A stretch of DNA of 45,877 bases from UBA6921 sp031363085. GTDB taxonomy: Bacteria; Pseudomonadota; Gammaproteobacteria; SG8-11. Shown piece after piece: positions 24,737 to 33,204 of this stretch; positions within the stretch are counted from its first letter, which is position 1, and every line of letters begins with the position of its first letter. The DNA lies in contig JANLTU010000197.1 of assembly GCA_031363085.1 (NCBI GenBank), positions 1-45,877 of the forward strand, written 5' to 3'. The position numbers and the translations under genes are program-made. The notes under the pieces were generated by a model that had not been told where the DNA came from, did no database searches, and saw only the letters and a program-made list of their open reading frames with translations.

Positions 24737-25177
24737 ATGACTTTAGTCTGCGCGTCCAAGCATTACTACAATCAAACACCGTTGTACGAAATCAACTACG
24801 GCAAATTGCTGCATTTGTTTCGCAGCGTGCCGGGGGTGTGCCACCGCATCCATCATCCCACCGGATTACGTTTTGAAATCGCGCTGCAAGAAGATCACCG
24901 CTACACCAGCGTGCTGGGTATCGTCGTTGCGCTCAATGCCCAAAGCACATCGACGCTGAATTCGACCATGACGGTACGCATGTACCACGACGCTAAAGTA
25001 GCCGAGGTGGTGAATTGCTCGGGGCGAGGAAGCTTCGAGCCCGAATACGGCTACCCGAACAAGCTCATGTTGCAACGCGACGAAAAACGCCAGGTCAATC
25101 AGTTACTCGGCGAATGGCTGGACTTCTTCGTACACCGCTCGGAAACCCCGCTGGCAGAACCGCAAGACGCCGCCTGA
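24737..25177 (+). CDS. DUF1249 family protein (YqiB-like)
   Basis: 146 residues, close to E. coli YqiB (140). Family segments are plain: MTVRMYHDAKVAEV in the middle and YPNKLMLQRDEKRQVNQLLGEWL near the end. The start at 24737 is set by AGGAAGGA 8 bases upstream; an ATG at 24620 in the same frame would add 39 unlike residues. Cytoplasmic, of unknown function; in enterobacteria it neighbours cpdA/nudF. The PAS sensor gene follows after 38 bp. Confidence 0.85.
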   Translation: MTLVCASKHYYNQTPLYEINYGKLLHLFRSVPGVCHRIHHPTGLRFEIALQEDHRYTSVLGIVVALNAQSTSTLNSTMTVRMYHDAKVAEVVNCSGRGSFEPEYGYPNKLMLQRDEKRQVNQLLGEWLDFFVHRSETPLAEPQDAA

Positions 25178-25215
25178 TTCAGCGCTCGTTCACCCCACGA
25201 TACCCCCCTCGTACC

Positions 25216-26658
25216 ATGCAGAATAAGAATTCTAAATTTACCGTCGCGACGGGATTCTCCGCACTGATCGCTATCATGATCCTGGTCACGCTGGCAGGCT
25301 TTTTGCGTTTCACCTCGATTCACAGCAATGTCAACGACATGACCTTGCAACACTTTACAAAAACCAATTTACTAAATGCCATGCACATCGCGGTGCGTGA
25401 ACGCGCGATCAGTTTGATCCTGATGGCAAACATCAAAGACCGCTTTGACCAAGACGCGGAAATGTTGCGCTATCATCAACTCGGTAGCGACTTTGCGGAT
25501 GCGCGTACCACGCTGCTGGGCCTGCCGCTGTCCGACGGAGAACGCGCGCTGCTCGACAAACAAAGCCATTTGACGCTTGAGGTGCGCCCGTTGCACGAAC
25601 GCTTAATCGAATTGTCGACCAGCGGCAACTTCGTTGGCGCACATGATTTTCTTGCCCAGCAGATCATCCCAAAACAAAACGAGATCATCGATACCGTCAA
25701 GGAAATTCGCAAACTCGAAGACACTGAATACCAGCATCTGGTGAAGGCCGGCAACGAAGATTATCGCTTGGCCTACGTCATGTTCATGGCCTTGCTGAGT
25801 CTCAGCACGGTTGGCTTCGGCGCCGTCATCACCGTGCTGGTGGTGCGCAAGATCGACGCGACTGAAACCGCCTTGTTCAAGGAAAAGGAACGCTACTCAC
25901 TGGCGGTGCGTGGTGCGAATGACGGACTGTGGGATTGGGACACCGTCAGCAACGACGTATTTTTCTCGCCGCGCTGGAAAGACATGCTCGGCTACGAAGA
26001 CCACGAAATCGAAAACCACTTCGATGAGTGGGTTAAACGTCTGCACCCGGACGACGCGGAAAAAACACTGGCGGCGCTTAAGGCACACCTGAACGGGCAG
26101 TCGCATTATTTCGAAAGCGAACATCGCCTGCTGCACAAAGACAGCAAATATCACTGGTTCCTGATGCGCGGCTTGGCGCTGCGCGACGAGCACGGCAAGG
26201 CGTATCGCATCGCTGGATCGAGCACGGAAATTACCACGCGCAAAGCCTATGAAAAACATCTGCATCAAAACGAATCACGCATGCGTATGGTGCTCGACCA
26301 CATCGTGGACGCCATCATCACGACCAACGACACTGGCGTGATTGAGTCGGTGAATACGGCCGCCGAGGCGATGTTCGATCTCAGCGCCGAACAAATGGTG
26401 GGGAACTCATTCAGTACCTTGCTGGCGGACCCGTATCGACAGCAATACGAGCGCTATTTCATTGACTACGCGCAAGGCAGCGCCGTTGTTACACTGGGCG
26501 TTAACACCCAAATACGCGGCCAGCGTAAAATCACCGGCTCCTTTCCGCTCACGTGCATGCTCACGGAAATGCAATTCGGTAACGAACGCAAGCTGATAGT
26601 CATTGCGCACGATGCCTCTTTATCGTCGCTGCAAGATCAAAACAAACGCAGCGCCTAG
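25216..26658 (+). CDS. Membrane sensor with two PAS domains and no output domain
   Basis: 480 residues. An N-terminal span (VATGFSALIAIMILVTLAGFLRF) is followed by a periplasmic helical sensor of about 150 residues resembling the MCP four-helix bundle, then a second span (MFMALLSLSTVGFGAVITVLVV). Inside are a PAS_3-type domain (about 230-345, GANDGLWDWD...WFLMRG...GSSTEIT) and a second PAS (about 355-440, MVLDHIVDAIITTNDTGVI). The protein ends about 30 residues later: no histidine kinase, GGDEF, EAL or methyl-accepting part. An Hpt gene starts 11 bp downstream, so it may hand its signal to a partner in trans. Confidence 0.8.
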   Translation: MQNKNSKFTVATGFSALIAIMILVTLAGFLRFTSIHSNVNDMTLQHFTKTNLLNAMHIAVRERAISLILMANIKDRFDQDAEMLRYHQLGSDFADARTTLLGLPLSDGERALLDKQSHLTLEVRPLHERLIELSTSGNFVGAHDFLAQQIIPKQNEIIDTVKEIRKLEDTEYQHLVKAGNEDYRLAYVMFMALLSLSTVGFGAVITVLVVRKIDATETALFKEKERYSLAVRGANDGLWDWDTVSNDVFFSPRWKDMLGYEDHEIENHFDEWVKRLHPDDAEKTLAALKAHLNGQSHYFESEHRLLHKDSKYHWFLMRGLALRDEHGKAYRIAGSSTEITTRKAYEKHLHQNESRMRMVLDHIVDAIITTNDTGVIESVNTAAEAMFDLSAEQMVGNSFSTLLADPYRQQYERYFIDYAQGSAVVTLGVNTQIRGQRKITGSFPLTCMLTEMQFGNERKLIVIAHDASLSSLQDQNKRSA

Positions 26659-26669
26659 CGCCAGCGCCG

Positions 26670-27017
26670 ATGACGCAATCTAACGACAACGTTAATGCGC
26701 GCCTCAACGAACTGTATGCCGATTATCGACGGCAGATTCCCGGCAGTATCAATAACATCGCCCAGCTATTTAACGCCTATTGCGCACAACATGACCCCTC
26801 AACAACATTAAAAAAACTCCATTCTGCATTGCATAAACTCGCAGGCTCTGGCGCCACGTTTGGACATACTGAAATGGGCCACCTCGCTCGCCGTTGGGAA
26901 CACCTGATCAACGACCTCATCAACTCATCCGCGCCACTGTCAAGCGCACAGCAGCAGGAAATGCGCGCGTTGCTGGAACAATTGTCACAAGCCGCGACCT
27001 TGCCGGATAAAACCTGA
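26670..27017 (+). CDS. Stand-alone Hpt phosphotransfer protein
   Basis: 115 residues forming a four-helix Hpt domain. The phosphorylation motif is LHKLAGSGATFG near residue 53-64, with the acceptor His followed by the usual KLxGS. It starts 11 bp after the PAS sensor and is probably co-transcribed. Hpt proteins relay phosphate between hybrid kinases and response regulators; no kinase is adjacent, so the donor must be encoded elsewhere. Confidence 0.85.
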   Translation: MTQSNDNVNARLNELYADYRRQIPGSINNIAQLFNAYCAQHDPSTTLKKLHSALHKLAGSGATFGHTEMGHLARRWEHLINDLINSSAPLSSAQQQEMRALLEQLSQAATLPDKT

Positions 27018-27081
27018 CGCCATTAACACCTGTTGTGCCAATTTTTACCGTGTATTCAGTGTTGCCGCCATTAAATCACTA

Positions 27082-27109
27082 TAAAGTTTCGCCCCTGCTC
27101 CGACGATAG
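27082..27109 (+). promoter_or_regulatory. Predicted sigma-28 (FliA) promoter of the Sel1-repeat gene
   Basis: TAAAGTTT (27082-27089) equals the consensus -35 exactly; GACGATAG (27102-27109) matches 6 of 8 of the -10. Spacing is 12, one above the optimum. It lies 58 bp before the ATG, leaving an untranslated leader of about 50 bases. Confidence 0.6.
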
Positions 27110-27167
27110 CCTGAGTAACAGTTGCATATTTAACCCTTGGCCCATTTCAAGCAGGTTGGGAGCCGCC

Positions 27168-28313
27168 ATGAATTCACAATCACTCACGCGCATTTCTTGT
27201 CTACTCGCCGGAATCTTTCTGGCCTGGTCAACGGCATCTGCTTTTCAAGACGACTACGTATGGCAGGAGCGTTTCAAAAAACAGATCGTCCTGGCTGATC
27301 AGGGCAACGCGGAAGCGCAATACGATGTCGGCGAAATGTATGAAAAAGGCAGCGGGGTTGCACCTGATCTCAAAAAAGCATTTGCCTGGTATGACAAATC
27401 AGCGGCTCACGGGCATGTCAAAGCGCAATTTAAAGTCGCTTACATGCATTACAAAGGACAGGGCGTTGAAGCTAATGTCAACAAAGCCTACCTATTGATG
27501 GAAAAACCCGCCAACGACGGTAACGTACGCGCCCAATATTACTTGGCGCAAATGCTGGTCAACGGCGATGGTGTAAAACCGGATCATGACGAAGCCTTTA
27601 CGTGGTATAGCCGTGCTGCGCTGGGCGGCTATAAACCAGCCGACGAAGCACTCGCCGAACTAAAGCGAAACATGGCCGACAAAATGCGCAAAGAAGAAGA
27701 ACGTACGCGCAAGGACGAAGAAGTCGCTGTTAAAAACTTAGCCAAAGCGCCAAAAGCGACCGGCAAATCGCAAACCGCCAAAGCCGAAACACCGATAAAA
27801 GCGGAAACACCCGCAGCACTATCTTCAGCACCGGCGGCTCAGCAGATCGCCAGCGTGGAAGGTATGCAACCCGCCATGCAAACACAGCCATCAACCGCCG
27901 GAATGCTGTTAAACGGCACCTGGATGTCGCTGGCAAAAACACCGGCTGAATATTTACCGTCGAAAATTACCGCCTGCCACAAAACCAGCGACGCGGTGAT
28001 CGAATGTCTGTCGGAAGAATTACAACGTAACGTTGCCGGTACCGAAATTGTTTACCAAACCAAGGCCATCGTTTACGCGATGAAAAAAGACGGCGATTTT
28101 AAAATCGCCTACCGCAATAACGTCACCAAAATTCTCAGCGCCAAAGAAGGCGGCGAAGAACAACCCAGTGGCTCGGGCGACACCGCCGGCATCAAGCTCG
28201 GCTGGCAGGAAACCGAACATCGCATGGAATGCAAAGTTGACGCCGAGCAAAGCGTTAATTGTCTAAAAAACAAAACGCAGAGAATTACGCTGAAGAACCA
28301 GACCATGCTGTAA
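27168..28313 (+). CDS. Exported Sel1-repeat protein
   Basis: 381 residues. A signal peptide (hydrophobic ISCLLAGIFLAWSTASAF) leads into three or four Sel1 repeats (about 45-165): YDVGEMYEKGSGVAPDLKKAFAWY, FKVAYMHYKGQGVEANVNKAY and YYLAQMLVNGDGVKPDHDEAFTWY carry the alpha-alpha repeat pattern, each cited in shortened form. A Lys/Glu-rich charged helix (KMRKEEERTRKDEE) and a Pro/Thr/Ala-rich linker follow, then a C-terminal domain of about 140 residues with four Cys that I do not recognise. The start is ATG 27168 after GGGAG. The upstream sigma-28-like promoter suggests a motility link. Confidence 0.8.
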   Translation: MNSQSLTRISCLLAGIFLAWSTASAFQDDYVWQERFKKQIVLADQGNAEAQYDVGEMYEKGSGVAPDLKKAFAWYDKSAAHGHVKAQFKVAYMHYKGQGVEANVNKAYLLMEKPANDGNVRAQYYLAQMLVNGDGVKPDHDEAFTWYSRAALGGYKPADEALAELKRNMADKMRKEEERTRKDEEVAVKNLAKAPKATGKSQTAKAETPIKAETPAALSSAPAAQQIASVEGMQPAMQTQPSTAGMLLNGTWMSLAKTPAEYLPSKITACHKTSDAVIECLSEELQRNVAGTEIVYQTKAIVYAMKKDGDFKIAYRNNVTKILSAKEGGEEQPSGSGDTAGIKLGWQETEHRMECKVDAEQSVNCLKNKTQRITLKNQTML

Positions 28314-28484
28314 CACGGTTGCTCAAACGAGCCCCTGCTACCTACCCATCCGTGTATACGCTCGGTAGTCCAGGGCGTAGTTAACGTTGAAACGAGTGCT
28401 TCTCAATGAGGTTATTGTGTAGCTGACGTAGGGCAGATGAGACGCAACCGTTGTCACTATTTTCGGTGCTTAAGGTGGTCCGGG

Positions 28485-28805
28485 CTATTTATTTACCATC
28501 GGCACTTTGTCGTAAATCACATCGATAGGAATTGTGTGATTCACCGAGAGTAGCTGCGCGTGCTCGCCACCCTCATAGACATGCACACTCCACGAGTTGT
28601 CTGGTTCGCGACGATAAACTTCCACGCGCACAGCGCTCTGAGAAACCAATACGTATTCACGCAGTGAATCCGCCTTTCGATAAGCCAACAATTTCTCCCG
28701 CCGGTTGATCGCTTCCGTCGCAGACGACAATACCTCGATTACCAAACAGGGCCTGGTTTTGTAGTCAGGCTCAAGGTCGGCCGCGTGAATGTTTAGATTG
28801 ACCAA
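28485..28805 (-). pseudogene. 5'-truncated Uma2-family (DUF820) gene
   Basis: The frame encodes the C-terminal 100 or so residues of a Uma2 protein: the nuclease-like core RPCLVIEVLSSATEAINRREKLLAYRKA, here cited in part, and the closing strands REYVLVSQSAVRVEVYRRE. Full-length relatives are about 190 residues and have a preceding half that is absent. Immediately upstream is an in-frame TGA and a perfect hairpin (28809-28838), then a half REP-like element. The only start is a TTG at 28805. I read it as a remnant cut by repeat insertion or deletion. Confidence 0.65.
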
Positions 28806-28808
28806 AAT

Positions 28809-28838
28809 CTTTCAATCAGTGTTCACACTGATTGAAAG
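28809..28838. repeat. Perfect 14-bp inverted repeat at the Uma2 truncation point
   Basis: CTTTCAATCAGTGT (28809-28822) and ACACTGATTGAAAG (28825-28838) pair without mismatch around a 2-base centre. It touches the broken 5' end of the Uma2 remnant. Confidence 0.85.
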
Positions 28839-28850
28839 TTAACTTACCTA

Positions 28851-28874
28851 ATGCAACTAAACAAGCCTGACCCC
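28851..28874 (-). repeat. Half copy of the REP-like element
   Basis: ATGCAACTAAACAAGCCTGACCCC repeats, allowing substitutions, the right half of the element at 425-502 (quoted here as ATGCAA and CAAGCCTGACCCC). No left arm is present. It adjoins the Uma2 remnant. Confidence 0.6.
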
Positions 28875-29174
28875 ATTTTGTAACCAGCAGTATCACCATT
28901 TCGACCGTCAACCCGAGGCAACACGGTTGCCAGCTACCAGCGGCTGTTGAATATCAACACTTGTAAAAAAATGTTCAATCGATCTTATGTTCGAAACTAA
29001 CCTCATGCGTTTAGGCAGGCGCTATTATCGTGGCATTATGTGAACTTACAGGCTTCAATCGTACGCTTCTTCAGCGGCGCTTAACGCAATCGACGTGAAC
29101 TGTAACGCAACAGCGTATGGCGTAAAAATCCTTCGTATCAGTAAACTTTCTTCGACTTTACAGGGGATGAAAAT
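28875..29174. other. Gene-free leader region of the sugar dehydrogenase
   Basis: Three hundred bases without a credible ORF. It contains an AT-rich tract around 28960-28995 and GGGGATG just upstream of the ATG at 29175. No clear -35/-10 pair or riboswitch fold could be recognised. Confidence 0.4.
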
Positions 29175-31427
29175 ATGCAGAAATTGCGCGCTTTTGCAGT
29201 AATCGCCACCGGTCTGTTCACTTTAGCCGGATGCAATTTTGGCTTCGGTGACAAGAGTAAACCGACGACACCGCCGCCGCAGTCGGGTCTGGAGCAGCGC
29301 CCGGCGAACGACAAATGCGTCGCAGGCAAACGCCCAGCAGTCGGAACTGATCTGGCCCAACTGCAAGCGGTATTTCCGAATCTCACCTTCAATCAGCCGC
29401 TCGCAATGGTGCAAGCACCGAACAGCAACGAGCGCTGGTATATGGCGGAAAAGCCCGGCCGCGTGCTCGCCTTTGCTAACACTGCCGCCACCACCCAAAC
29501 CACACCCTTCATCGATTTGACCGCACAAGTGGATGATCGCTCCGAAGGTGGTTTGCTGGGGATCGCGTTTCATCCCGACTACGCTGCCAATGGTTATGTA
29601 TTTTTGTCGTACACCAGCAGCGATTCCGGCGGCGCAAATTTCCGCTCTGTGATTGCGCGCTTCACGGCCAATGCTGTGCGTACCGCACTGGACACTTCCA
29701 CCGAACTGGTGCTGATGACCGTGGCGCAACCCTACGACAATCACAATGGCGGCGGCATCGCATTTGGTCCGGACGGATTTCTCTACATCGGTTTCGGCGA
29801 CGGCGGCAGCGGTGGCGATCCGCAAAATCATGGCCAAGACAGCGGCACATTGCTCGGTGCGATGCTGCGCGTTGATGTCAACGTTGGTTCCTCTGAGCTT
29901 GCCAGCGGCCTTCGCTACAAAATCCCCAGCGGTAATCCGTTCAACGGGTCGCCGATCTGTATCAATGGCAGTTGCCCGAATCAAATCAACAAAGCATCAC
30001 GTTGCAGCGGTAGCGGTTGCCCAGAAATTTTCGCGTGGGGTTTGCGCAACCCGTGGCGCTGGAGTTTTGACCGTTTAACCGGCGATTTGTGGGCGGGCGA
30101 TGTCGGGCAAAATGCATGGGAAGAAGTCGACCTGATTCAAGTCGGCAAGAACTATGGCTGGAATTGTTACGAAGGTTCGCACGTTTACACTCCAAGCTGC
30201 GCGTCAATGCCCAACCTTGTCATGCCAATCACTGATTATGATCGCAACGTCGGCACTTCAATTACCGGCGGGTATGTCTATCGCGGCTCCGCAATTCCCG
30301 CACTGACAGGGACTTACCTATTCGCGGACTTCGGCAGCGGCAAAATACTTGGCCTGTCGGACCCGAAAGGCGCTGCGACTCGCAACGAGTTAACAACAAC
30401 GCCGATGTCCGGCATCGCAGCGTTCGCACAAGACAGCGACGGCGAGGTTTACGCGATTAATTTGTACTCCGGGAAAATATTTAAATTTGCGCCGGGGACC
30501 AAAGTAGCGACACCCGGCTTTCCGCAGAAGCTGTCCGACACGGGTTGCGCTGCGGGCACCGACCCGAAGGAAGTCACTTCCGGCATGATTCCATTCGACG
30601 TCAACTCGCCGCTGTGGTCGGACGGCGCCGATAAAAAACGCTGGCTCGCATTGCCCGACAACACGACCATCAATATCGACAGCAGCCATGACTGGACGTT
30701 GCCGCCCGGCAGCATTTTGCGCAAGGATTTTTATCTCGACAGTAAAATTGTCGAGACACGCCTGCTCGCCCATCACACCGACGGCGACTGGGCTGGTTAC
30801 AGCTACGAGTGGAACGCCGACCAATCAGACGCCGACTTGCTTGCGGACAGCAAGAGCGTCGTGATCGGCACGCACACTTGGTATTACCCGAGCGGCTCGG
30901 ACTGTCTGCGCTGCCACACCATCGCCGCCGGCCGCAGCTTGGGACCGGAAACCGCACAATTGAATCGTGACTACACTTACCCCACCACCGGCAAAATCGG
31001 GAACCAGGTATTTACTTTTTCAAGCATCGGCCTGTTCGACGCCGCGCTGAGCGCCTCGCCCGCCAACCTGCCCGCTCTCGCCGCGCCCGACGACGCGAGT
31101 AAAGCGCTTACAGCGCGTGCCTACCTGCACGCCAATTGCAGCCATTGCCACCGCCCCGGCGGGCCGGGACGCGGTGAAATCGACCTGCGTTACGATGTGG
31201 CGTTCAACGCTATGGGGGTGTGCAACAAGCTACCGGACACCGGCGACCTGGGCGTCGTCGACGCGCGCGTGTTCTCCCCTGGTGTGCCGGAAAAATCCCT
31301 GGTCTCGCTGCGCATGCATACAACCGACGTCACCACGCGCATGCCACCGCTGGCACGCAACCGTGTTGATGAAGCCGGCGCCGCGCTGATCGACGCATGG
31401 ATTCGCTCGGTTGCGAGCTGCGGGTAA
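29175..31427 (+). CDS. PQQ-type sugar dehydrogenase fused to a dihaem cytochrome domain (lipoprotein)
   Basis: 750 residues. Lipoprotein signal with LAGC (Cys20). The first part (about 60-440) is a six-bladed soluble glucose/sorbosone dehydrogenase: LLGIAFHPDYAANGYVFLSY-type strand, HNGGGIAFGPDGFLYIGFGDGG segment and EIFAWGLRNPWRWSFD. The second part (about 450-750) resembles the SO_2930-like dihaem family (IPFDVNSPLWSDGADKKRWL) and has two haem sites, CLRCH near 580 and CSHCH near 655. Sugar oxidation by PQQ could thus feed electrons directly to on-board haems at the membrane surface. Sugar specificity cannot be told. Confidence 0.88.
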   Translation: MQKLRAFAVIATGLFTLAGCNFGFGDKSKPTTPPPQSGLEQRPANDKCVAGKRPAVGTDLAQLQAVFPNLTFNQPLAMVQAPNSNERWYMAEKPGRVLAFANTAATTQTTPFIDLTAQVDDRSEGGLLGIAFHPDYAANGYVFLSYTSSDSGGANFRSVIARFTANAVRTALDTSTELVLMTVAQPYDNHNGGGIAFGPDGFLYIGFGDGGSGGDPQNHGQDSGTLLGAMLRVDVNVGSSELASGLRYKIPSGNPFNGSPICINGSCPNQINKASRCSGSGCPEIFAWGLRNPWRWSFDRLTGDLWAGDVGQNAWEEVDLIQVGKNYGWNCYEGSHVYTPSCASMPNLVMPITDYDRNVGTSITGGYVYRGSAIPALTGTYLFADFGSGKILGLSDPKGAATRNELTTTPMSGIAAFAQDSDGEVYAINLYSGKIFKFAPGTKVATPGFPQKLSDTGCAAGTDPKEVTSGMIPFDVNSPLWSDGADKKRWLALPDNTTINIDSSHDWTLPPGSILRKDFYLDSKIVETRLLAHHTDGDWAGYSYEWNADQSDADLLADSKSVVIGTHTWYYPSGSDCLRCHTIAAGRSLGPETAQLNRDYTYPTTGKIGNQVFTFSSIGLFDAALSASPANLPALAAPDDASKALTARAYLHANCSHCHRPGGPGRGEIDLRYDVAFNAMGVCNKLPDTGDLGVVDARVFSPGVPEKSLVSLRMHTTDVTTRMPPLARNRVDEAGAALIDAWIRSVASCG

Positions 31428-31611
31428 TTTGCCTCGCCGCAGCGCTTCTGAAAATGTCACGCAGATGCACGATTCGGTCAGCGACAGGTAGGGCGTGGAA
31501 ACGATTGCGTCACCATTTTTCGCAAAACCCAACGTGACACCCAAGCCTCCTACGCCTCGGCTCTTATGGCTACACGGAGGGCGTCGCACCCACCTCCCTC
31601 CAGGGGCTCCG

Positions 31612-33066
31612 TCAGCGCGCGTACATCTCAACCATATTACGCAGGCGTTCCGCGACCTGCGTGCCGATCTGCTCCCAGGAGAAGCGCCAGCGCCAGTTGC
31701 CTTCCACGGTGCCGGGTGTATTCATTCGGTGCGCGCCGTCGAGTGCGAGCGCGTCCTGCATCGGGATCACGGCCAGTTGGGATACCGATGCGAGCGCGGC
31801 GCGAATCAGGGGCCAGGGCATGGCTTCATGCGGCGTGCCTAGATATTGGTACACGCGCGCCTTGAGTTCGTCGGGCAGTGCATTGAACCAGCCCAGCGTG
31901 GTGTCGTTGTCGTGTGTGCCGGTATACACCACGCTGTCAACCTCGTGACAGTGCGGCAGATAGGGATTGCGCGCGCCACCTTCAAAGGCGAATTGCAGTA
32001 TTTTCATGCCGGGAAAGCCGTGCTTGCGCCGCAACGCGGTGACTTCTGGCGTGATCACTCCCAAGTCTTCTGCAACGATGCGCAACTGCTGGCAGTGCGC
32101 GCGCACGCTGCTGAATAACACGTCGCCCGGCGCACTCACCCAACGGCCGTCAATCGCAGTGGAGGCGCCGGCAGGAATTTCCCAATACGCTTCGAAGCCG
32201 CGAAAATGATCGATGCGCACCAGATCCATTAATTCAATCTGGCTGTGGAAGCGTTGATTCCACCAGCGAAAGTTCTCGGCCAAGTGGCGTGGCCAGTGGT
32301 AATGCGGATTGCCCCACAGTTGCCCGGTGTTGGAAAAATAATCCGGCGGCACACCCGCCAGACTTTGCAGTTGCCCGTGCGCGTTAACTGCGAACTGTTC
32401 GCGTTGGGCCCACACGTCGGCGCTGTCGTGCGCGACGAAAATCGGCAAATCGCCGAACAGCAGCACGCCTTTGCGGTTGGCGTAATCCTTGAGTCGCTGC
32501 CACTGGCGAAAAAATACAAATTGTTCGAAGCGCACTTGCTCGATGGCCGCGACCAGACGAGTGCGCGCGGCGTGTAAGGCGCCGGCGTCGCGATCCCGCA
32601 ATGGCGCCGGCCAGTCGACCCAATGCTGCAACTTTTGTTCGCCTCGCAGCGCCTGATACAAGGCGTAGTCTTCCAGCCATGGTGCGTGCACGCGCCGAAA
32701 CTCCGCGTACTGCGCGCGCTCTTGTTGAGATGCGGCACGGGTGAAGCCGTCGTGGGCATGCTGCAAACGTTGCACACCGGCAGCGGCCTCGGCGCCCAAC
32801 CAGCCGTCCTCAACCAGCCACTGCGAACTGATCAACTGTGGATTGCCGGCATGCACCGACAGACATTGATAAGTCGAACCGAACTCGCCGTGCGTCGGAC
32901 CAATCGGCAAAAACTGCCACACGGAAAAGCCGCTTGCGACCAAAAAGTCGACGAAGCGGTAGGCATCCGCGCCAAGATCGCCCGCCGGCAGCGACGTGGG
33001 ATGTAGCAACATGCCGGCACGACGACGATCAAGAAACGCAACTGTGGACAGCGACGGAGCATTCAT
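31612..33066 (-). CDS. malQ: 4-alpha-glucanotransferase (amylomaltase)
   Basis: 484 residues, GH77. Signature parts: AGMLLHPTSLPAGDLGADAY near the start, the nucleophile region LVRIDHFRGFEAYWEIP, the acid/base region RIVAEDLGVITPEV and YTGTHDNDTTLGW. It transfers glucan segments between maltodextrins, recycling oligomers from glycogen. I start at ATG 33066 (MNAPSLSTV) rather than 33123. Third gene of the minus-strand glgC-GH57-malQ set; a 138-bp gap with a hairpin separates it from GH57, so its level may be set separately. Confidence 0.95.
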   Translation of the reverse strand: MNAPSLSTVAFLDRRRAGMLLHPTSLPAGDLGADAYRFVDFLVASGFSVWQFLPIGPTHGEFGSTYQCLSVHAGNPQLISSQWLVEDGWLGAEAAAGVQRLQHAHDGFTRAASQQERAQYAEFRRVHAPWLEDYALYQALRGEQKLQHWVDWPAPLRDRDAGALHAARTRLVAAIEQVRFEQFVFFRQWQRLKDYANRKGVLLFGDLPIFVAHDSADVWAQREQFAVNAHGQLQSLAGVPPDYFSNTGQLWGNPHYHWPRHLAENFRWWNQRFHSQIELMDLVRIDHFRGFEAYWEIPAGASTAIDGRWVSAPGDVLFSSVRAHCQQLRIVAEDLGVITPEVTALRRKHGFPGMKILQFAFEGGARNPYLPHCHEVDSVVYTGTHDNDTTLGWFNALPDELKARVYQYLGTPHEAMPWPLIRAALASVSQLAVIPMQDALALDGAHRMNTPGTVEGNWRWRFSWEQIGTQVAERLRNMVEMYAR

Positions 33067-33175
33067 CTGAGGCCATCCAAATCGAGAAAGGGGTGGACCT
33101 TTCGCCATCCATGGTGGTCGCATGTACTGCGCCGGACTCCATCGGCTGTTGCAGCAAAATATTTAAGTCAAGCAA

Positions 33176-33195
33176 GGCGCAGCACGCGCTGCGCC
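33176..33195 (-). terminator. Hairpin between GH57 and malQ, possible attenuator
   Basis: GGCGCAGC and GCTGCGCC form an 8-bp perfect stem with a 4-base loop, 9 bp after the GH57 stop. On the minus strand it is followed by a loosely T-rich stretch (TTGCTTGACTTAAATATTTT). It could partly terminate the glgC-GH57 transcript before malQ. Confidence 0.4.
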
Positions 33196-33204
33196 TGCGT
33201 AGAT

